DNA of 13,567 nt from an uncultured Holophagaceae bacterium (GCA_903876615.1 CAIRAS010000539.1:1-13567); one strand, 5' to 3'. Shown: positions 1-8,736, counted from the stretch's first letter. The notes: generated by a model from the sequence alone, not told the origin. Translations and numbers: made by a program.

Positions 1-188
1 CCTTCTGGTTCATCGGCGGCACCGCGCTTGATGTCTATGACCGGGCCCTATCGGAGGGCACGACTGCCCAGCTTCCGGGACCGCACTCCCCCTATTGGGC
101 ACCCGCCCTGGAACGCACGCTGAGAACCGGCATCGAGGGAAGCCTGGCCGCGCTCGGCGCCTGGCTCGCCGAGGAAGCCCACAGCTGA
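1..188 (+). CDS. M20-family amidohydrolase, C-terminal end only (partial at the window edge)
   Basis: Only the last 62 residues are visible, reading in frame from base 3 (FWFIGG...) to the TGA at 186-188. They align closely without gaps to the C-terminus of the next gene: both contain the block AQLPGPHSP followed by an aromatic residue and WAP, then LRTGIE and SLAA. The His in GPHSP is the C-terminal metal-site histidine of the M20D (hippurate hydrolase / amidohydrolase) family. The part seen differs from its neighbour at many positions, for example TALDVYDRALSE against CSHEKYDQAKQA, so the two are diverged tandem paralogues rather than a recent copy. The downstream gene starts 46 bases after this stop, which fits one transcript. 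The catalytic N-terminal half lies outside the window, so activity cannot be judged. Confidence 0.85.
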   Translation, partial: FWFIGGTALDVYDRALSEGTTAQLPGPHSPYWAPALERTLRTGIEGSLAALGAWLAEEAHS

Positions 189-234
189 GAAAACCCCAGC
201 CATTCAACCGAAACAAAATCAACGGAGGAATCGC

Positions 235-1497
235 ATGAATACGTTCGTGAATCAACTGTCCGCGGGGATCGACGGGGTCCTGCCCATGGCTGAAAGCATC
301 TACAAGGATCTCCACAACAACCCGGAGCTTTCCCACCAGGAAACCCGGACCGCCGGTATCGTGGCTGGCAAGCTCAAGGAAATCGGCTTCGAAGTCACGG
401 AGAAGCTGGGCGGGACGGGCGTCGTAGGCTTGCTCAGAAACGGCGAAGGGCCCACCGTGCTCCTGCGTGCCGACATGGACGCCCTGCCGATCAAGGAGGC
501 CACCGGGGTTCCCTACGCCAGCACCAGCGAAGGCGTCAATGCGAAGGGCGAGACGGTCCCTGTGTCCCACGCCTGCGGCCATGACATGCATATTTCCTGG
601 CTCCTGGGTGCCTCGACGGTCCTTGCCGGCGCGCGCGATGCGTGGAAGGGCACCGTCATGGTTCTTTTCCAGCCCGCGGAAGAGACGGGGGAAGGGTCCC
701 AGAAAATGATCGACGATGGGCTGGTGGATCGTTTCCCCCGGCCGGATGTCATCCTCGCGCAACACCTCATGAATTTCCGGGCGGGCGTGGTTGGGGTGCG
801 GGCGGGTCAGATCCTCACGGCCGGGGATAGCCTGCAGGTCCGTTTCTTCGGCAAGGGCGGCCATGGTGGCCTCCCTCAGAACGCGATCGACCCGATCCTC
901 ATGGCGGCCTCCGCCGTGGTCAGACTCCAGGGCATCATTGCCCGCGAGGTCTCGCCCATGGCCTCGTCCGTGATCACGGTCGGCGAGTTCCACGCGGGGG
1001 TGGCCGAGAACATCATTCCTGCTGAGGCAGTCATCAAGCTGAACGTCCGGAACACGGACCCGGCGGTCCGGGAGCATGTGCTGGCGGCCATCCGGCGTGT
1101 CTGCATCGCCGAGGCCCAGGCCTCGAACGCGCCTCGGGATCCGGAATTCACGGACCTCAGCAGCTTCCCTCTCACCGTGAACGATCCGGACGTGACGCAG
1201 CGAGTCGCCGAGGCCTTCCGGGCGCAGTTCGGGGAGCAGCTGGTGGAAGCCCAGGCCCTGGGGGCCAGCGAGGACTTTAGCCGCTACGGAAAAGCCTGGA
1301 ACGTGCCCTACACCTTCTGGTTCGTGGGGGGCTGCTCCCATGAGAAATACGACCAGGCCAAGCAGGCCGGGACCGTGGCCCAGCTGCCTGGCCCCCACTC
1401 GCCCTTCTGGGCTCCGGTCCTGGACCCCACCTTGAGGACGGGCATCGAGACCAGCTTGGCCGCCATAGGCACCTGGCTGGCCAAGGCGTCGGTCTGA
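235..1497 (+). CDS. M20 family metallopeptidase / amidohydrolase (hippurate hydrolase-like)
   Basis: A 420-residue cytoplasmic zinc (or manganese) amidohydrolase of the M20D group, which cleaves N-acyl amino acids, hippurate-like amides or dipeptides. Expected motifs are present in order: RADMDALP (about 78-85), HACGHDMH (112-119, with metal ligands Cys114 and His116), AEETGEG (148-154, with the catalytic Glu pair), AQH (His177), the GGHGG dimerisation-domain motif, and GPHSP near the C-terminus (His388). Length is normal for the family and there is no signal peptide. The ATG at 235 follows a GGAGG at 224-228 with 6-base spacing, which fixes the start. It is the second of two tandem paralogues and is followed after 21 bases by an amino-acid exporter. 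That suggests a role in releasing amino acids from peptides or acylated forms. The exact substrate cannot be read from sequence. Confidence 0.93.
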   Translation: MNTFVNQLSAGIDGVLPMAESIYKDLHNNPELSHQETRTAGIVAGKLKEIGFEVTEKLGGTGVVGLLRNGEGPTVLLRADMDALPIKEATGVPYASTSEGVNAKGETVPVSHACGHDMHISWLLGASTVLAGARDAWKGTVMVLFQPAEETGEGSQKMIDDGLVDRFPRPDVILAQHLMNFRAGVVGVRAGQILTAGDSLQVRFFGKGGHGGLPQNAIDPILMAASAVVRLQGIIAREVSPMASSVITVGEFHAGVAENIIPAEAVIKLNVRNTDPAVREHVLAAIRRVCIAEAQASNAPRDPEFTDLSSFPLTVNDPDVTQRVAEAFRAQFGEQLVEAQALGASEDFSRYGKAWNVPYTFWFVGGCSHEKYDQAKQAGTVAQLPGPHSPFWAPVLDPTLRTGIETSLAAIGTWLAKASV

Positions 1498-1518
1498 AGT
1501 CCGCGGCCATCCCGCGCC

Positions 1519-2757
1519 ATGACTGAGGCGTTGTCCACCCCTGCGGCGTCGGTCGTCAGCCCCATCCCCGAGGTGGCCTTCACCCTCGGCCTGGGGCGGG
1601 CGCTGCAGGAGTTTGGCGTCAGCGCCCAGACGCTGGAGAACGCTCTGGGACGGCTGGCCCACCACCTGGGCCTGGAAGGCGCGGTCTACGCCACGCCGAC
1701 CGGGTTCCTGGCGTCCTTTCAGAAGGCTGGCGGCACCAGCAAGACCTACCTGATCCGCACCGGCAGCTACGGCGCGAACCTGGCGAAGCTGGCGGAGACC
1801 GAGGCCCTGGTGGACCGGGTCATCGATGACGGGATGGGTGTCGAGGAGGCCCTCCATCAACTGGACCAGATCTCCCGGCGCGGTCCCTGCTTCGGACCTG
1901 TGATCCAGGTCGGTGCCTATGCCATCGCGGCCACGGGCATGGCGGTGGTCTTCGGTGGCGGCTGGCGGGAGGCGCTGCTCAGCTCCCTGATTGGCGCCCT
2001 GGTAGGTCTGGCCGCTCAGCTCCTGGAACAGAAGCGCAACCAGATCAGCCTGGCCCCGCTGGTGGGCGGCATCATCAGCAGCCTCGGGGGCATCGTCCTC
2101 GGTAACCTGGTGCCTGCCGCCTCCCACACCATCCTGATCCTCAGTGGCTTCATCGTCCTGGTACCTGGGCTTGGGCTGCTGGTCTCCATGCAGGAGCTCG
2201 GCACGGGCAACCTCGTGGCGGGGTCCTCGCGTCTGGTGGGCACGGGGTTCGTGCTCATGCTGCTGGCCTTCGGTGTTGCCATCGGGCAGCGGCTGGGGAA
2301 CACCTGGTCTGTGAGGGTGGTCGCCGAACCCCTGGCCCTGCCGTACTGGGCCATCCCCCCGGCCATCGCCCTGGTGGCGTTGGGCTACCTCGTAGTGTTC
2401 CAGGGCGCCCTCCGGGACTACGCCTGGACGCTGGGTGCGAGCATCGTGGCCTATGGCAGCGCCCGGCTGACCACCCAATTGCTGGGACCCGAGGTCGGTT
2501 CAGGCATCGCGGCCCTGTTTCTCGGCGCGGTCTGCAACCACTACTCCCGCCGCACCCGGCGCCCCGGCGCAGTCCTCCTGCTGCCCTCCCTCATGCTCAT
2601 CGTGCCAGGCAGCAAGGGCTTCCAAGGCCTCCTGTTGGTGCTCCACAAGCACACGCTGGAGGGCCTCCAGGCAGGCTTCCAGTCTCTGACCGTGACGGTG
2701 GCGCTCATGCTTGGCCTCCTGCTCGCCAATGTGCTGGTGCCCCGGCGGCGATTCTGA
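1519..2757 (+). CDS. thrE: Threonine/serine exporter family protein (ThrE-type, fused YjjP and YjjB domains)
   Basis: A 412-residue inner-membrane protein. Residues 1 to about 125 form the soluble N-terminal part of the YjjP (DUF1212) domain, with LGRALQEFGVSAQTLENAL and a YATPTGFLASF strand typical of the family. From about 128 onward there are roughly ten hydrophobic segments, including VGAYAIAATGMAVVF, GFIVLVPGLGLLV, AIPPAIALVALGYLVVF and LLLPSLMLIVPGSKGF. The second half (from about 275) matches the YjjB (DUF3815) domain. Corynebacterium ThrE has the same fused two-domain plan and exports threonine and serine by proton motive force. The gene begins 21 bases after the amidohydrolase stop, with no strong Shine-Dalgarno, so translation may depend partly on coupling. 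Its place just before serine and glycine genes fits export of surplus serine, but that link is inference. Confidence 0.88.
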   Translation: MTEALSTPAASVVSPIPEVAFTLGLGRALQEFGVSAQTLENALGRLAHHLGLEGAVYATPTGFLASFQKAGGTSKTYLIRTGSYGANLAKLAETEALVDRVIDDGMGVEEALHQLDQISRRGPCFGPVIQVGAYAIAATGMAVVFGGGWREALLSSLIGALVGLAAQLLEQKRNQISLAPLVGGIISSLGGIVLGNLVPAASHTILILSGFIVLVPGLGLLVSMQELGTGNLVAGSSRLVGTGFVLMLLAFGVAIGQRLGNTWSVRVVAEPLALPYWAIPPAIALVALGYLVVFQGALRDYAWTLGASIVAYGSARLTTQLLGPEVGSGIAALFLGAVCNHYSRRTRRPGAVLLLPSLMLIVPGSKGFQGLLLVLHKHTLEGLQAGFQSLTVTVALMLGLLLANVLVPRRRF

Positions 2758-2793
2758 GGGCGGTGGGCCCCGAAGGGCAGACGTCACAAGGGC

Positions 2794-2833
2794 TTTTTAG
2801 GTGAACACTATTACGATTCACTAAACCTAAAAT
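2794..2833. promoter_or_regulatory. AT-rich dyad in the glyA leader (possible operator or promoter region)
   Basis: The 210 bases between thrE and glyA contain an AT-rich island that contrasts with the flanking genes. TTTTAGGT at 2795-2802 is mirrored by ACCTAAAA at 2825-2832, an exact 8-bp inverted repeat. A nested GTGAA (2801-2805) / TTCAC (2817-2821) pair overlaps it. TAAAAT at 2828-2833 resembles a -10 box, but no convincing -35 is found at 16-18 bases upstream. It could be a repressor site at the promoter of the glycine block or a weak hairpin ending thrE transcription; the sequence alone does not decide. Confidence 0.4.
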
Positions 2834-2955
2834 ACCGTCTTTTTGTATTCATCAATCTTTCTCAAACTCAACCTTAACGTCGCAAACGCCCCTTGGCAGA
2901 ACTCCCCGAAGTCACCGGCAAGGAAGTGATCCACCTCCGCTGCCGCCCCGCGCAG

Positions 2956-2961
2956 AAAGGA
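2956..2961 (+). promoter_or_regulatory. Ribosome binding site that sets the glyA start
   Basis: AAAGGA lies 6 bases before the ATG at 2968. An in-frame TTG at 2893 would add 25 residues with no family counterpart and has no comparable site before it, so the downstream ATG is preferred. Confidence 0.6.
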
Positions 2962-2967
2962 ATCGCG

Positions 2968-4212
2968 ATGACCATCCCCCAAGCATTGCGTCAGGCCGAC
3001 CCCGCCGTCTCCGAGGCCCTCGAACTCGAGGTCGTACGCCAGCGCCAGAACCTGGAGCTGATCGCCTCTGAGAACTACGCCTCCCTGCCGGTCCTGCAGG
3101 CCATGGGCACCCACTTCGCAAACAAGTACGCCGAGGGTTATCCGGGCCGACGCTACTACGGCGGCTGCGTGAACATGGACCGGGTCGAGGACCTGGCCCG
3201 CTCCCGCGCCAAGGAGCTGTTCGGGGCCGAACACGCCAACGTGCAGCCCCACAGTGGCGCTCAGGCCAACATGGCCGTCTATTTCGCGGTCCTCAAGCCC
3301 GGTGACACCGTGCTGGGGCTGGACTTGGCCCACGGGGGCCACCTCACCCACGGGCACCCGCTCAACAGCTCGGGGCTGCTCTACAAGTTCATCGGCTACC
3401 ACGTGAGCCGGGACACGGAGCGCGTGGACATGGACGAGGTCCGCCGCCTGGCCCAGGAGCACAAGCCCAAGATGATCGTCGTGGGCGCCTCGGCCTATCC
3501 CCGGATCTTCGACTTCGCGGCCTTCCGCGCCATCGCGGACGAGGTGGGCGCTCTGGTGATGGTGGACATGGCCCACATCGCGGGACTGGTGGCCACGGGG
3601 CTGCATCCCAGCCCGGTCCCCCACGCCGACTTCGTCACCTCCACCACCCACAAGACCCTGCGGGGCCCCCGGGGTGGGTTGATTCTCTGCAAGGAGAAGT
3701 ACGCCAAGGATCTGGATCGTGCCCTCTTCCCTGGCGTTCAGGGGGGGCCCTTGATGCATGTGATCGCCGCCAAGGGGGTGGCCTTCGGGGAAGCTTTGCG
3801 CGCCGACTTCAAGACCTACCAGGAGCAGGTCCTGCGCAACGCCTCGTGTCTGGCCTCCGCCCTGACCCGGAAGGGCTGGCGGGTGGTCTCCGGTGGCACG
3901 GACAACCACCTGCTCCTGGTGGATGTGTTTGGGCAGGGCATCATGGGCAACGAGGCGGAAAAGACCCTCGACCATGCCGGCATCACCGTCAACAAGAACG
4001 GGATCCCCTTCGACCCCAACCCGCCCATGAAGCCCTCGGGCATCCGGATCGGCTCGCCCGCGGTCACGACCCGGGGCATGAAGGAGCCCGAGATGGAGCG
4101 CATCGCCGGGTGGATCGACACCGCCCTCCGGAACCGAGCTGATGCGGCCGCCGTGGCCCAGGTCCAGCGAGAAGTGTTCGAGCTCACCAGCCACTTCCCC
4201 ATCCCTGAATAG
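2968..4212 (+). CDS. glyA: Serine hydroxymethyltransferase
   Basis: A 414-residue cytosolic PLP enzyme that interconverts serine plus tetrahydrofolate with glycine plus 5,10-methylene-tetrahydrofolate. Length matches the bacterial family (E. coli about 417). Visible motifs are LIASENY (31-37), [16 protein letters not shown] (from 52), the HSGAQAN loop, [24 protein letters not shown], and the PLP lysine motif [15 protein letters not shown] with the Schiff-base Lys at 229. The start is set at ATG 2968 by the AAAGGA ribosome site. It is the first gene of the glycine block; gcvT follows 44 bases later. Here it supplies or consumes the methylene-THF made by the glycine cleavage system and provides serine for SdaA. 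The AT-rich leader upstream suggests the block has its own promoter. Confidence 0.97.
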   Translation: MTIPQALRQADPAVSEALELEVVRQRQNLELIASENYASLPVLQAMGTHFANKYAEGYPGRRYYGGCVNMDRVEDLARSRAKELFGAEHANVQPHSGAQANMAVYFAVLKPGDTVLGLDLAHGGHLTHGHPLNSSGLLYKFIGYHVSRDTERVDMDEVRRLAQEHKPKMIVVGASAYPRIFDFAAFRAIADEVGALVMVDMAHIAGLVATGLHPSPVPHADFVTSTTHKTLRGPRGGLILCKEKYAKDLDRALFPGVQGGPLMHVIAAKGVAFGEALRADFKTYQEQVLRNASCLASALTRKGWRVVSGGTDNHLLLVDVFGQGIMGNEAEKTLDHAGITVNKNGIPFDPNPPMKPSGIRIGSPAVTTRGMKEPEMERIAGWIDTALRNRADAAAVAQVQREVFELTSHFPIPE

Positions 4213-4247
4213 GACCGCCCCCGAACCCCATGCCTGTCCCCTCTGAC

Positions 4248-4251
4248 GGAG
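4248..4251 (+). promoter_or_regulatory. Ribosome binding site that sets the gcvT start
   Basis: GGAG lies 5 bases before the ATG at 4257. An in-frame ATG at 4230 would add nine residues and has no such site, so 4257 is preferred. Confidence 0.6.
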
Positions 4252-4256
4252 CTCCC

Positions 4257-5360
4257 ATGTCCGAATTGCAGAAGACCCCCCTGAATGCGGCCCACCGGGC
4301 CCTTGGCGCCAAGATGGTCGATTTCGGCGGCTGGGACATGCCCGTCCAGTACCCCCAGGGCATCATCGCGGAGCACCTCGCCGTTCGCACCAAGGTGGGA
4401 CTCTTTGACGTGAGCCACATGGGCGAGATCCGGGTCCAGGGACCCCAGGCCATGGCCTTCCTCGACTGGCTGACGCCGAACGCGGTCGCGCGCCTGGCCA
4501 AGGGGCAGATCCACTACACGGCCTTCCTCTACGAGAACGGCACCTTCGTGGACGACCTGCTGCTTCACAAGATCAGCGATGACGAGTTCCTGCTGGTGGT
4601 GAACGCCTCCAACATCGAGAAGGACTTTGCCTGGGTGCTGGAGCACGGGGCTGCGTGGCAGGTCACGGTGACGAACGAGAGCGACGCAACGGGTCAGATC
4701 GCCCTCCAGGGTCCGCTTTCCCTGGAGGTGCTGCAGCCCCTGGTGGACATCGACCTCTCCGAGATCAAGTACTACTGGTTCGCCTTTGGAAACTTCCAGG
4801 GACTGCCGGTCATGATCTCCCGGACGGGCTACACCGGGGAGGACGGCTATGAGATCTACTGCCCCGCCGCCAGCACGGAATCCGTCTGGAATGCCGTCAT
4901 GGCGCAGGGACAGCCCCTGGGTCTGATGCCGACGGGCCTGGGCTGCCGGAACACCCTCCGCCTGGAAGCGAAGATGTCCCTCTATGGGCACGAGATCGAT
5001 GACACCACCAACGCCCTGGAAGCGGACCTCGGCTGGATCATCAAGCTGCAGAAGGGCTTCTTCCTGGGCCGGGACGAGCTGCTCCTGGCCAAGGTCCGGG
5101 GCCTGACCCGCAAGCTCGTCGGGTTCCAGATGGCGGAGAAGCGGGACATCGCCCGGGATCACATGAACGTGCTGGTCGATGGGCAGGTCGCTGGATACGT
5201 CACCAGCGGCGCGCCCAGCACCACCTGCGGTGTGAACCTGGGGCTCTGCTACGTGCCCCTGGGCGCCGCCGAGATCGGGACCCGCATTCAGATCGAGATC
5301 CGCGGCAAGGCCTGCGAGGCCCAGGTCGTGGCCACGCCCTTCTACAAGCGCGCGAAGTAG
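4257..5360 (+). CDS. gcvT: Glycine cleavage system T-protein (aminomethyltransferase)
   Basis: A 367-residue protein that takes the aminomethyl group from lipoylated GcvH, transfers the one-carbon unit to tetrahydrofolate and releases ammonia. Family features seen: the N-terminal KTPLNAAHRALGAKMVDFGGWDMPVQY, FDVSHMGEIRV, the folate-site segment NGTFVDDLLLHKI, VVNASNIEKDFAW, TGYTGEDGYEIY, and the LRLEAKMSLYGHEID region before LGWIIKLQKGFFLGRDEL. The C-terminal barrel includes GYVTSGAPSTTCGVNLGLCYV. Where well-known homologues read ARDTLRLEAG or ARDSLRLEAG, this one reads CRNTLRLEAK; I recall this as a lineage variant and see no sign of inactivation. The start is set by the GGAG at 4248-4251. 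It sits between glyA and gcvH in the same direction, so the T-protein and the folate-linked SHMT are made together. Confidence 0.96.
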   Translation: MSELQKTPLNAAHRALGAKMVDFGGWDMPVQYPQGIIAEHLAVRTKVGLFDVSHMGEIRVQGPQAMAFLDWLTPNAVARLAKGQIHYTAFLYENGTFVDDLLLHKISDDEFLLVVNASNIEKDFAWVLEHGAAWQVTVTNESDATGQIALQGPLSLEVLQPLVDIDLSEIKYYWFAFGNFQGLPVMISRTGYTGEDGYEIYCPAASTESVWNAVMAQGQPLGLMPTGLGCRNTLRLEAKMSLYGHEIDDTTNALEADLGWIIKLQKGFFLGRDELLLAKVRGLTRKLVGFQMAEKRDIARDHMNVLVDGQVAGYVTSGAPSTTCGVNLGLCYVPLGAAEIGTRIQIEIRGKACEAQVVATPFYKRAK

Positions 5361-5408
5361 TCCCCCCCAACCCAGGCCAGCCGCGAAGCCGCCGGCCCGA
5401 GCACCGAT

Positions 5409-5414
5409 GGAGGT
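5409..5414 (+). promoter_or_regulatory. Strong ribosome binding site that sets the gcvH start
   Basis: A full GGAGGT lies 4 bases before the ATG at 5419. The earlier in-frame ATG at 5407 overlaps this site and would add only MEVT, so it is unlikely to be used. Confidence 0.7.
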
Positions 5415-5418
5415 CACC

Positions 5419-5805
5419 ATGTATCCTGCTGACGCGAAATACACGAAGAACCACGAGTTCATCAAGCCTCTGGGGGATGGCACCGCCCTGGTGGGCATCA
5501 CCACCTACGCCCAGGACGCCATGGGGGACGTGGTCTTCGTGGACCTGCCGGAAGTGGGCGACAGCTTCGCAGCCGGCGAGGAGTTCGGCACGGTGGAGTC
5601 CGTCAAGACCGTGGCTGAGATCTTCCTGCCCTCCGCGGGGGAGGTCCTGGAGCTGAACACCGAGCTGGAGGCCCACCCGGAATACATCAACGAGGATGCC
5701 TTCGGCAAGGGCTGGCTCATCAAGATCCGCCTCGTGGGCGACCTGAACGCTGACCTTCTGGACGCCACCGCCTACGAGCAGCTCGTGGCGGAAGAGAGCC
5801 ACTGA
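5419..5805 (+). CDS. gcvH: Glycine cleavage system H-protein (lipoyl carrier)
   Basis: A 128-residue lipoyl-domain protein that shuttles the aminomethyl intermediate among the P, T and L proteins. The lipoylation site is clear: GTVESVKTVAEI, with the modified lysine at residue 63, against Lys64 in E. coli GcvH. Other conserved parts are the N-terminal KYTKNHEFIK, VGITTYAQDAMGDVVFVDLPEVG, and the C-terminal NEDAFGKGWLIKIRL. Length is normal. The start at 5419 is fixed by a perfect GGAGGT just upstream. The 58 bases between gcvT and gcvH hold no obvious terminator. gcvPA begins 23 bases after the stop, so it belongs to the same transcript. No lipoyl synthase or ligase is in the window, so lipoylation must depend on genes elsewhere. 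Confidence 0.97.
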   Translation: MYPADAKYTKNHEFIKPLGDGTALVGITTYAQDAMGDVVFVDLPEVGDSFAAGEEFGTVESVKTVAEIFLPSAGEVLELNTELEAHPEYINEDAFGKGWLIKIRLVGDLNADLLDATAYEQLVAEESH

Positions 5806-5828
5806 ACCGTTCTTCCCTGGAGGCCGCC

Positions 5829-7184
5829 ATGCGCTACCTGCCCTCATCCCCCATCGAGGACCGTGCCCTCCTGGATGCCATTGGTGTCAAGGAGGCCGAG
5901 GCCTTGCTCGCGGGCATTCCGGAGCCCCTGCGCCTGCGGCGGGAGCTGGAGCTGCCCACCCAGTCCTCGGAGCAGGAGGTGGCCGGGCAGATGCTGGCCA
6001 TGGCGAACCGGAACACCCGCTTCTGTGCCCAGTTCCTGGGGGCAGGGGCCTACGACCACTTCGTGCCCTCGGCCATCGACGCGCTCATCAGCCGCCAGGA
6101 GTGGTTCACGGCCTACACGCCCTACCAGCCGGAGATCAGCCAGGGCACGCTGCAGCACCTCTTCGAGTACCAGACCCTGATCTGCGACCTCACGGGCCTG
6201 GAGGTGACCAACGCCAGCCTCTACGACGGTGGCACCTCCTGCGTGGAAGCGGCCCTCATGGCCGTGCGCGTGGCCAAGAAGCGCCACACGGTGCTGGTGA
6301 GCCGCGGCCTCCATCCCCTCTACCGCGAGGTCCTCAACACCAACTTCGCGCCCCATGCAGAGCTGAATCTGGTCGAGGTGGGCCTGAAGGATGGCGTTAC
6401 CGACCTGGCGGACCTGCAGGCGAAGCTCAGCGGCGACGTGGCCGCGGTGCTGGTGGGCTATCCCAACTTCCTGGGGGCCGTGGAGGACCTGGCGGCCCTG
6501 GCCGCTCCCATCCACGCCGCGGGCGCCCTGCTGGTGAGTGTCACCCAGGAGGCCTTCGCCTTCGGCTGGCTGGAGGCTCCGGGCCGGGTGGGCGCGGACA
6601 TGGCTTGTGGCGAGGCCATGAGCCTGGGTAACAAGCCCAACTTCGGCGGCCCCTATCTGGGCTTCCTGGCGGTGAAGGAGGCCCACAAACGTGAGCTGCC
6701 GGGCCGACTGGTCGGGCAGGCCAAGGACCTCCAGGATCGCACGGGCTATGTGCTGACCCTGACAGCGCGCGAGCAGCACATCCGCCGCGACAAGGCCACC
6801 AGCAACATCTGCTCGAACCAGGGACTGGTGACCCTCCGCGCCAACATCTTCATGCAGCTGGCAGGTCCCGAGGGCCTGAAGGGGCTCGCAAAGCAAAACG
6901 CCGCCAAGGCCCAGTACCTCCGGCAGCGGTTGCTGGAACTGCCTGAAATGGAAGAAGTGGATGACCAGCCCTTCTTCAACGAGTTCGTCCTCCGGTACTC
7001 CGGTGACTACTCAGCACTGGAGGAAGCCTGCCTCCAGGAGAGCCTGCTCCCAGGGCTGGACCTGGGCCGCTACTACCCGGAATACCAGGGCTGCATCCTC
7101 TGGTGCGCCACCGAGCTACACACCCGCGAAATGATTGAGAGCCTCGTCGAGACCCTCGCCCACGTCCCCTCTACTGTCTGGTGA
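5829..7184 (+). CDS. gcvPA: Glycine dehydrogenase (decarboxylating) subunit 1, P-protein alpha
   Basis: A 451-residue protein equal to the N-terminal half of the P-protein. With GcvPB it forms the PLP-dependent heterotetramer that decarboxylates glycine and loads the aminomethyl group onto GcvH. Recognisable parts: MRYLPSSPIEDRALLDAIGV at the start, FLGAGAYDHFVPSAIDALISRQEWFTAYTPYQPEISQGTLQHLFEYQT (about 69-116), the LYDGGTSCVEAALMA stretch, and the later MSLGNKPNFGGPYLGFLAV and REQHIRRDKATSNICSNQ motifs. This subunit lacks the PLP lysine, as expected, since that lies in GcvPB. The start follows GGAGG (5819-5823) with 5-base spacing. gcvPB begins within about ten bases of the stop. The split P-protein is the form found in many thermophiles, Firmicutes and Acidobacteriota, unlike the single-chain enzyme of E. 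coli. Confidence 0.96.
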   Translation: MRYLPSSPIEDRALLDAIGVKEAEALLAGIPEPLRLRRELELPTQSSEQEVAGQMLAMANRNTRFCAQFLGAGAYDHFVPSAIDALISRQEWFTAYTPYQPEISQGTLQHLFEYQTLICDLTGLEVTNASLYDGGTSCVEAALMAVRVAKKRHTVLVSRGLHPLYREVLNTNFAPHAELNLVEVGLKDGVTDLADLQAKLSGDVAAVLVGYPNFLGAVEDLAALAAPIHAAGALLVSVTQEAFAFGWLEAPGRVGADMACGEAMSLGNKPNFGGPYLGFLAVKEAHKRELPGRLVGQAKDLQDRTGYVLTLTAREQHIRRDKATSNICSNQGLVTLRANIFMQLAGPEGLKGLAKQNAAKAQYLRQRLLELPEMEEVDDQPFFNEFVLRYSGDYSALEEACLQESLLPGLDLGRYYPEYQGCILWCATELHTREMIESLVETLAHVPSTVW

Positions 7185-7191
7185 GATGACC

Positions 7192-8736
7192 ATGTTCCTT
7201 CGTCAGCGTGAACCCCTGATCTTCGAGCGCTCTGTCCCCGGCAAGCGGGGCATGGACCTGCCCCGACTGGATGTGCCCGAGGCCCGGGACACCCGGCCCG
7301 CCCACTTGCAGCGCAGCGGCTTCGAGGCCCTGCCGGAGCTCAGCGAGGTGGATGTCATCCGCCACTTCACCCGGCTGTCGAAGTGGAACTATGGGGTCGA
7401 CGATGGGATCTATCCCCTGGGCTCTTGCACCATGAAGCACAACCCCCGCCTCAACGAGAAGGTCGCTTTGCTGCCCGGTTTCACGGACAGCCACCCCATG
7501 GCACCCGATGCCCTGGTGCAGGGCAACCTGGAGCTGGTGTACACCCTGCAGGAATGGCTGAAGGAGATCACAGGCCTGCCCGGTGTCACCCTCCAGCCCA
7601 GCGCCGGCGCCTCAGGCGAGCTCACGGGCGTGATGCTCATCCGCGCCTACCACCTATCCAAGGGCGCCAAGCGCCGCGTGATCCTGATCCCCGACAGCGG
7701 GCACGGCACCAACCCTGCCACGGCCGCCATGGCGGGCTACGACGTGGTGGAACTGCCGTCCCAGCCGGATGGCACCATCAGCTTCGAAGATGTCACGGAC
7801 CCCACCAGTGGCAAGGTCCGCAAGGGGTTGCTCTCGCTGGTGGCCGAGCTGGGTCCGGAGATTGCCGGGGCCATGATCACCAACCCCAACACCGTGGGCG
7901 TCTTTGAATACCGCTTCAAGGAGATCAGTGACCTGCTGCACAGCATCGGCGCCCTGGTCTACATGGATGGCGCGAACATGAACGCGCTCATCGGCGTGGC
8001 CCGGCCCGGGGACTTCGGGGTGGACGTCATGCACCTGAACCTGCACAAGACCTTCTCGACACCCCATGGTGGGGGCGGCCCCGGGGCTGGTCCGGTCTGC
8101 TGTGCCGAGCAGCTGCGCCCCTTCCTGCCCGTGCCCGTGGTGGTGCGGGAGACCAGGTCGGTGGGAGAAGGGGAGCGACCTGCCCACGCCTACCACTGGG
8201 ACTGGGACCGCCCCCAGAGCATTGGCAAGGTGCACACCTTCTACGGCAACTTCGGAATCCTGGTGCGGGCGCTGACCTACTGTCTGAGCCACGGCTCCGA
8301 TGGCCTCAAGGCGGCCACCCTGCGCGCCATCGTGAACGCCAACTACATCCGGGTGCGGCTGCAGGGCGCCTACGCCCTCCACATCGATTCCCCCAGCCTG
8401 CACGAGGTGGTCTTCAGCGACACGCTGCAGGCCAAGCACGACGTGCACACCCTGGACATCGCCAAGCGGCTCATCGACCACGGCTACCACCCGCCCACCA
8501 TCTACTTCCCGCTCATCGTGCCGGGCGCGATGATGATCGAGCCCACCGAGAGCGAAGACAAGTTCGAGCTGGACGCGTTCTGCGACACCATGCTCACCAT
8601 CGCCAGGGAGGCCGAGAAGATCCCCGAGGCGCTCCACCACGCGCCCATCCTGGCGCCCCTGCGCCGCCTCGACGAGACCACCGCCGCCCGCAAGCCGGTG
8701 CTGCGCTGGCAGAAGCCGGTGGCCGTGCAGGCATGA
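7192..8736 (+). CDS. gcvPB: Glycine dehydrogenase (decarboxylating) subunit 2, P-protein beta
   Basis: A 514-residue PLP-binding subunit of the split P-protein. Motifs in order: [14 protein letters not shown] at the N-terminus, [83 protein letters not shown], and the PLP lysine in [19 protein letters not shown] (Lys286). The last 20 or so residues form a tail rich in Arg and Lys, as in other GcvPB proteins. Two in-frame ATGs lie close together at 7186 and 7192. GGTGAG at 7180-7185 is correctly spaced only for 7192, so that start is chosen; 7186 would add two residues. The gene follows gcvPA almost without a gap, and its TGA overlaps the sdaA ATG by four bases (ATGA), implying coupled translation along the block. 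Confidence 0.96.
   Translation: MFLRQREPLIFERSVPGKRGMDLPRLDVPEARDTRPAHLQRSGFEALPELSEVDVIRHFTRLSKWNYGVDDGIYPLGSCTMKHNPRLNEKVALLPGFTDSHPMAPDALVQGNLELVYTLQEWLKEITGLPGVTLQPSAGASGELTGVMLIRAYHLSKGAKRRVILIPDSGHGTNPATAAMAGYDVVELPSQPDGTISFEDVTDPTSGKVRKGLLSLVAELGPEIAGAMITNPNTVGVFEYRFKEISDLLHSIGALVYMDGANMNALIGVARPGDFGVDVMHLNLHKTFSTPHGGGGPGAGPVCCAEQLRPFLPVPVVVRETRSVGEGERPAHAYHWDWDRPQSIGKVHTFYGNFGILVRALTYCLSHGSDGLKAATLRAIVNANYIRVRLQGAYALHIDSPSLHEVVFSDTLQAKHDVHTLDIAKRLIDHGYHPPTIYFPLIVPGAMMIEPTESEDKFELDAFCDTMLTIAREAEKIPEALHHAPILAPLRRLDETTAARKPVLRWQKPVAVQA

Noticed and set aside
10..2478. Very long minus-strand open frame opposite the amidohydrolase and exporter genes, with similar long antisense frames opposite glyA, gcv genes, sdaA and lpdA
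   Set aside because: These arise from strong third-position G/C bias in the true genes. Their translations are low-complexity, rich in Gly, Arg, Gln and His, with no family motifs.
2758..2967. Possible glycine riboswitch upstream of glyA, suggested by a CCGAAGGGCA stretch near 2769-2779
   Set aside because: The expected GGAGAG start and the CTCAGGTAAA-type closing element are absent, and the stretch lies right after the thrE stop. The resemblance is too short to support an aptamer.
2893..2967. Upstream in-frame TTG start for glyA
   Set aside because: It adds 25 residues unlike any SHMT N-terminus and lacks a ribosome site; ATG 2968 has both family fit and AAAGGA.
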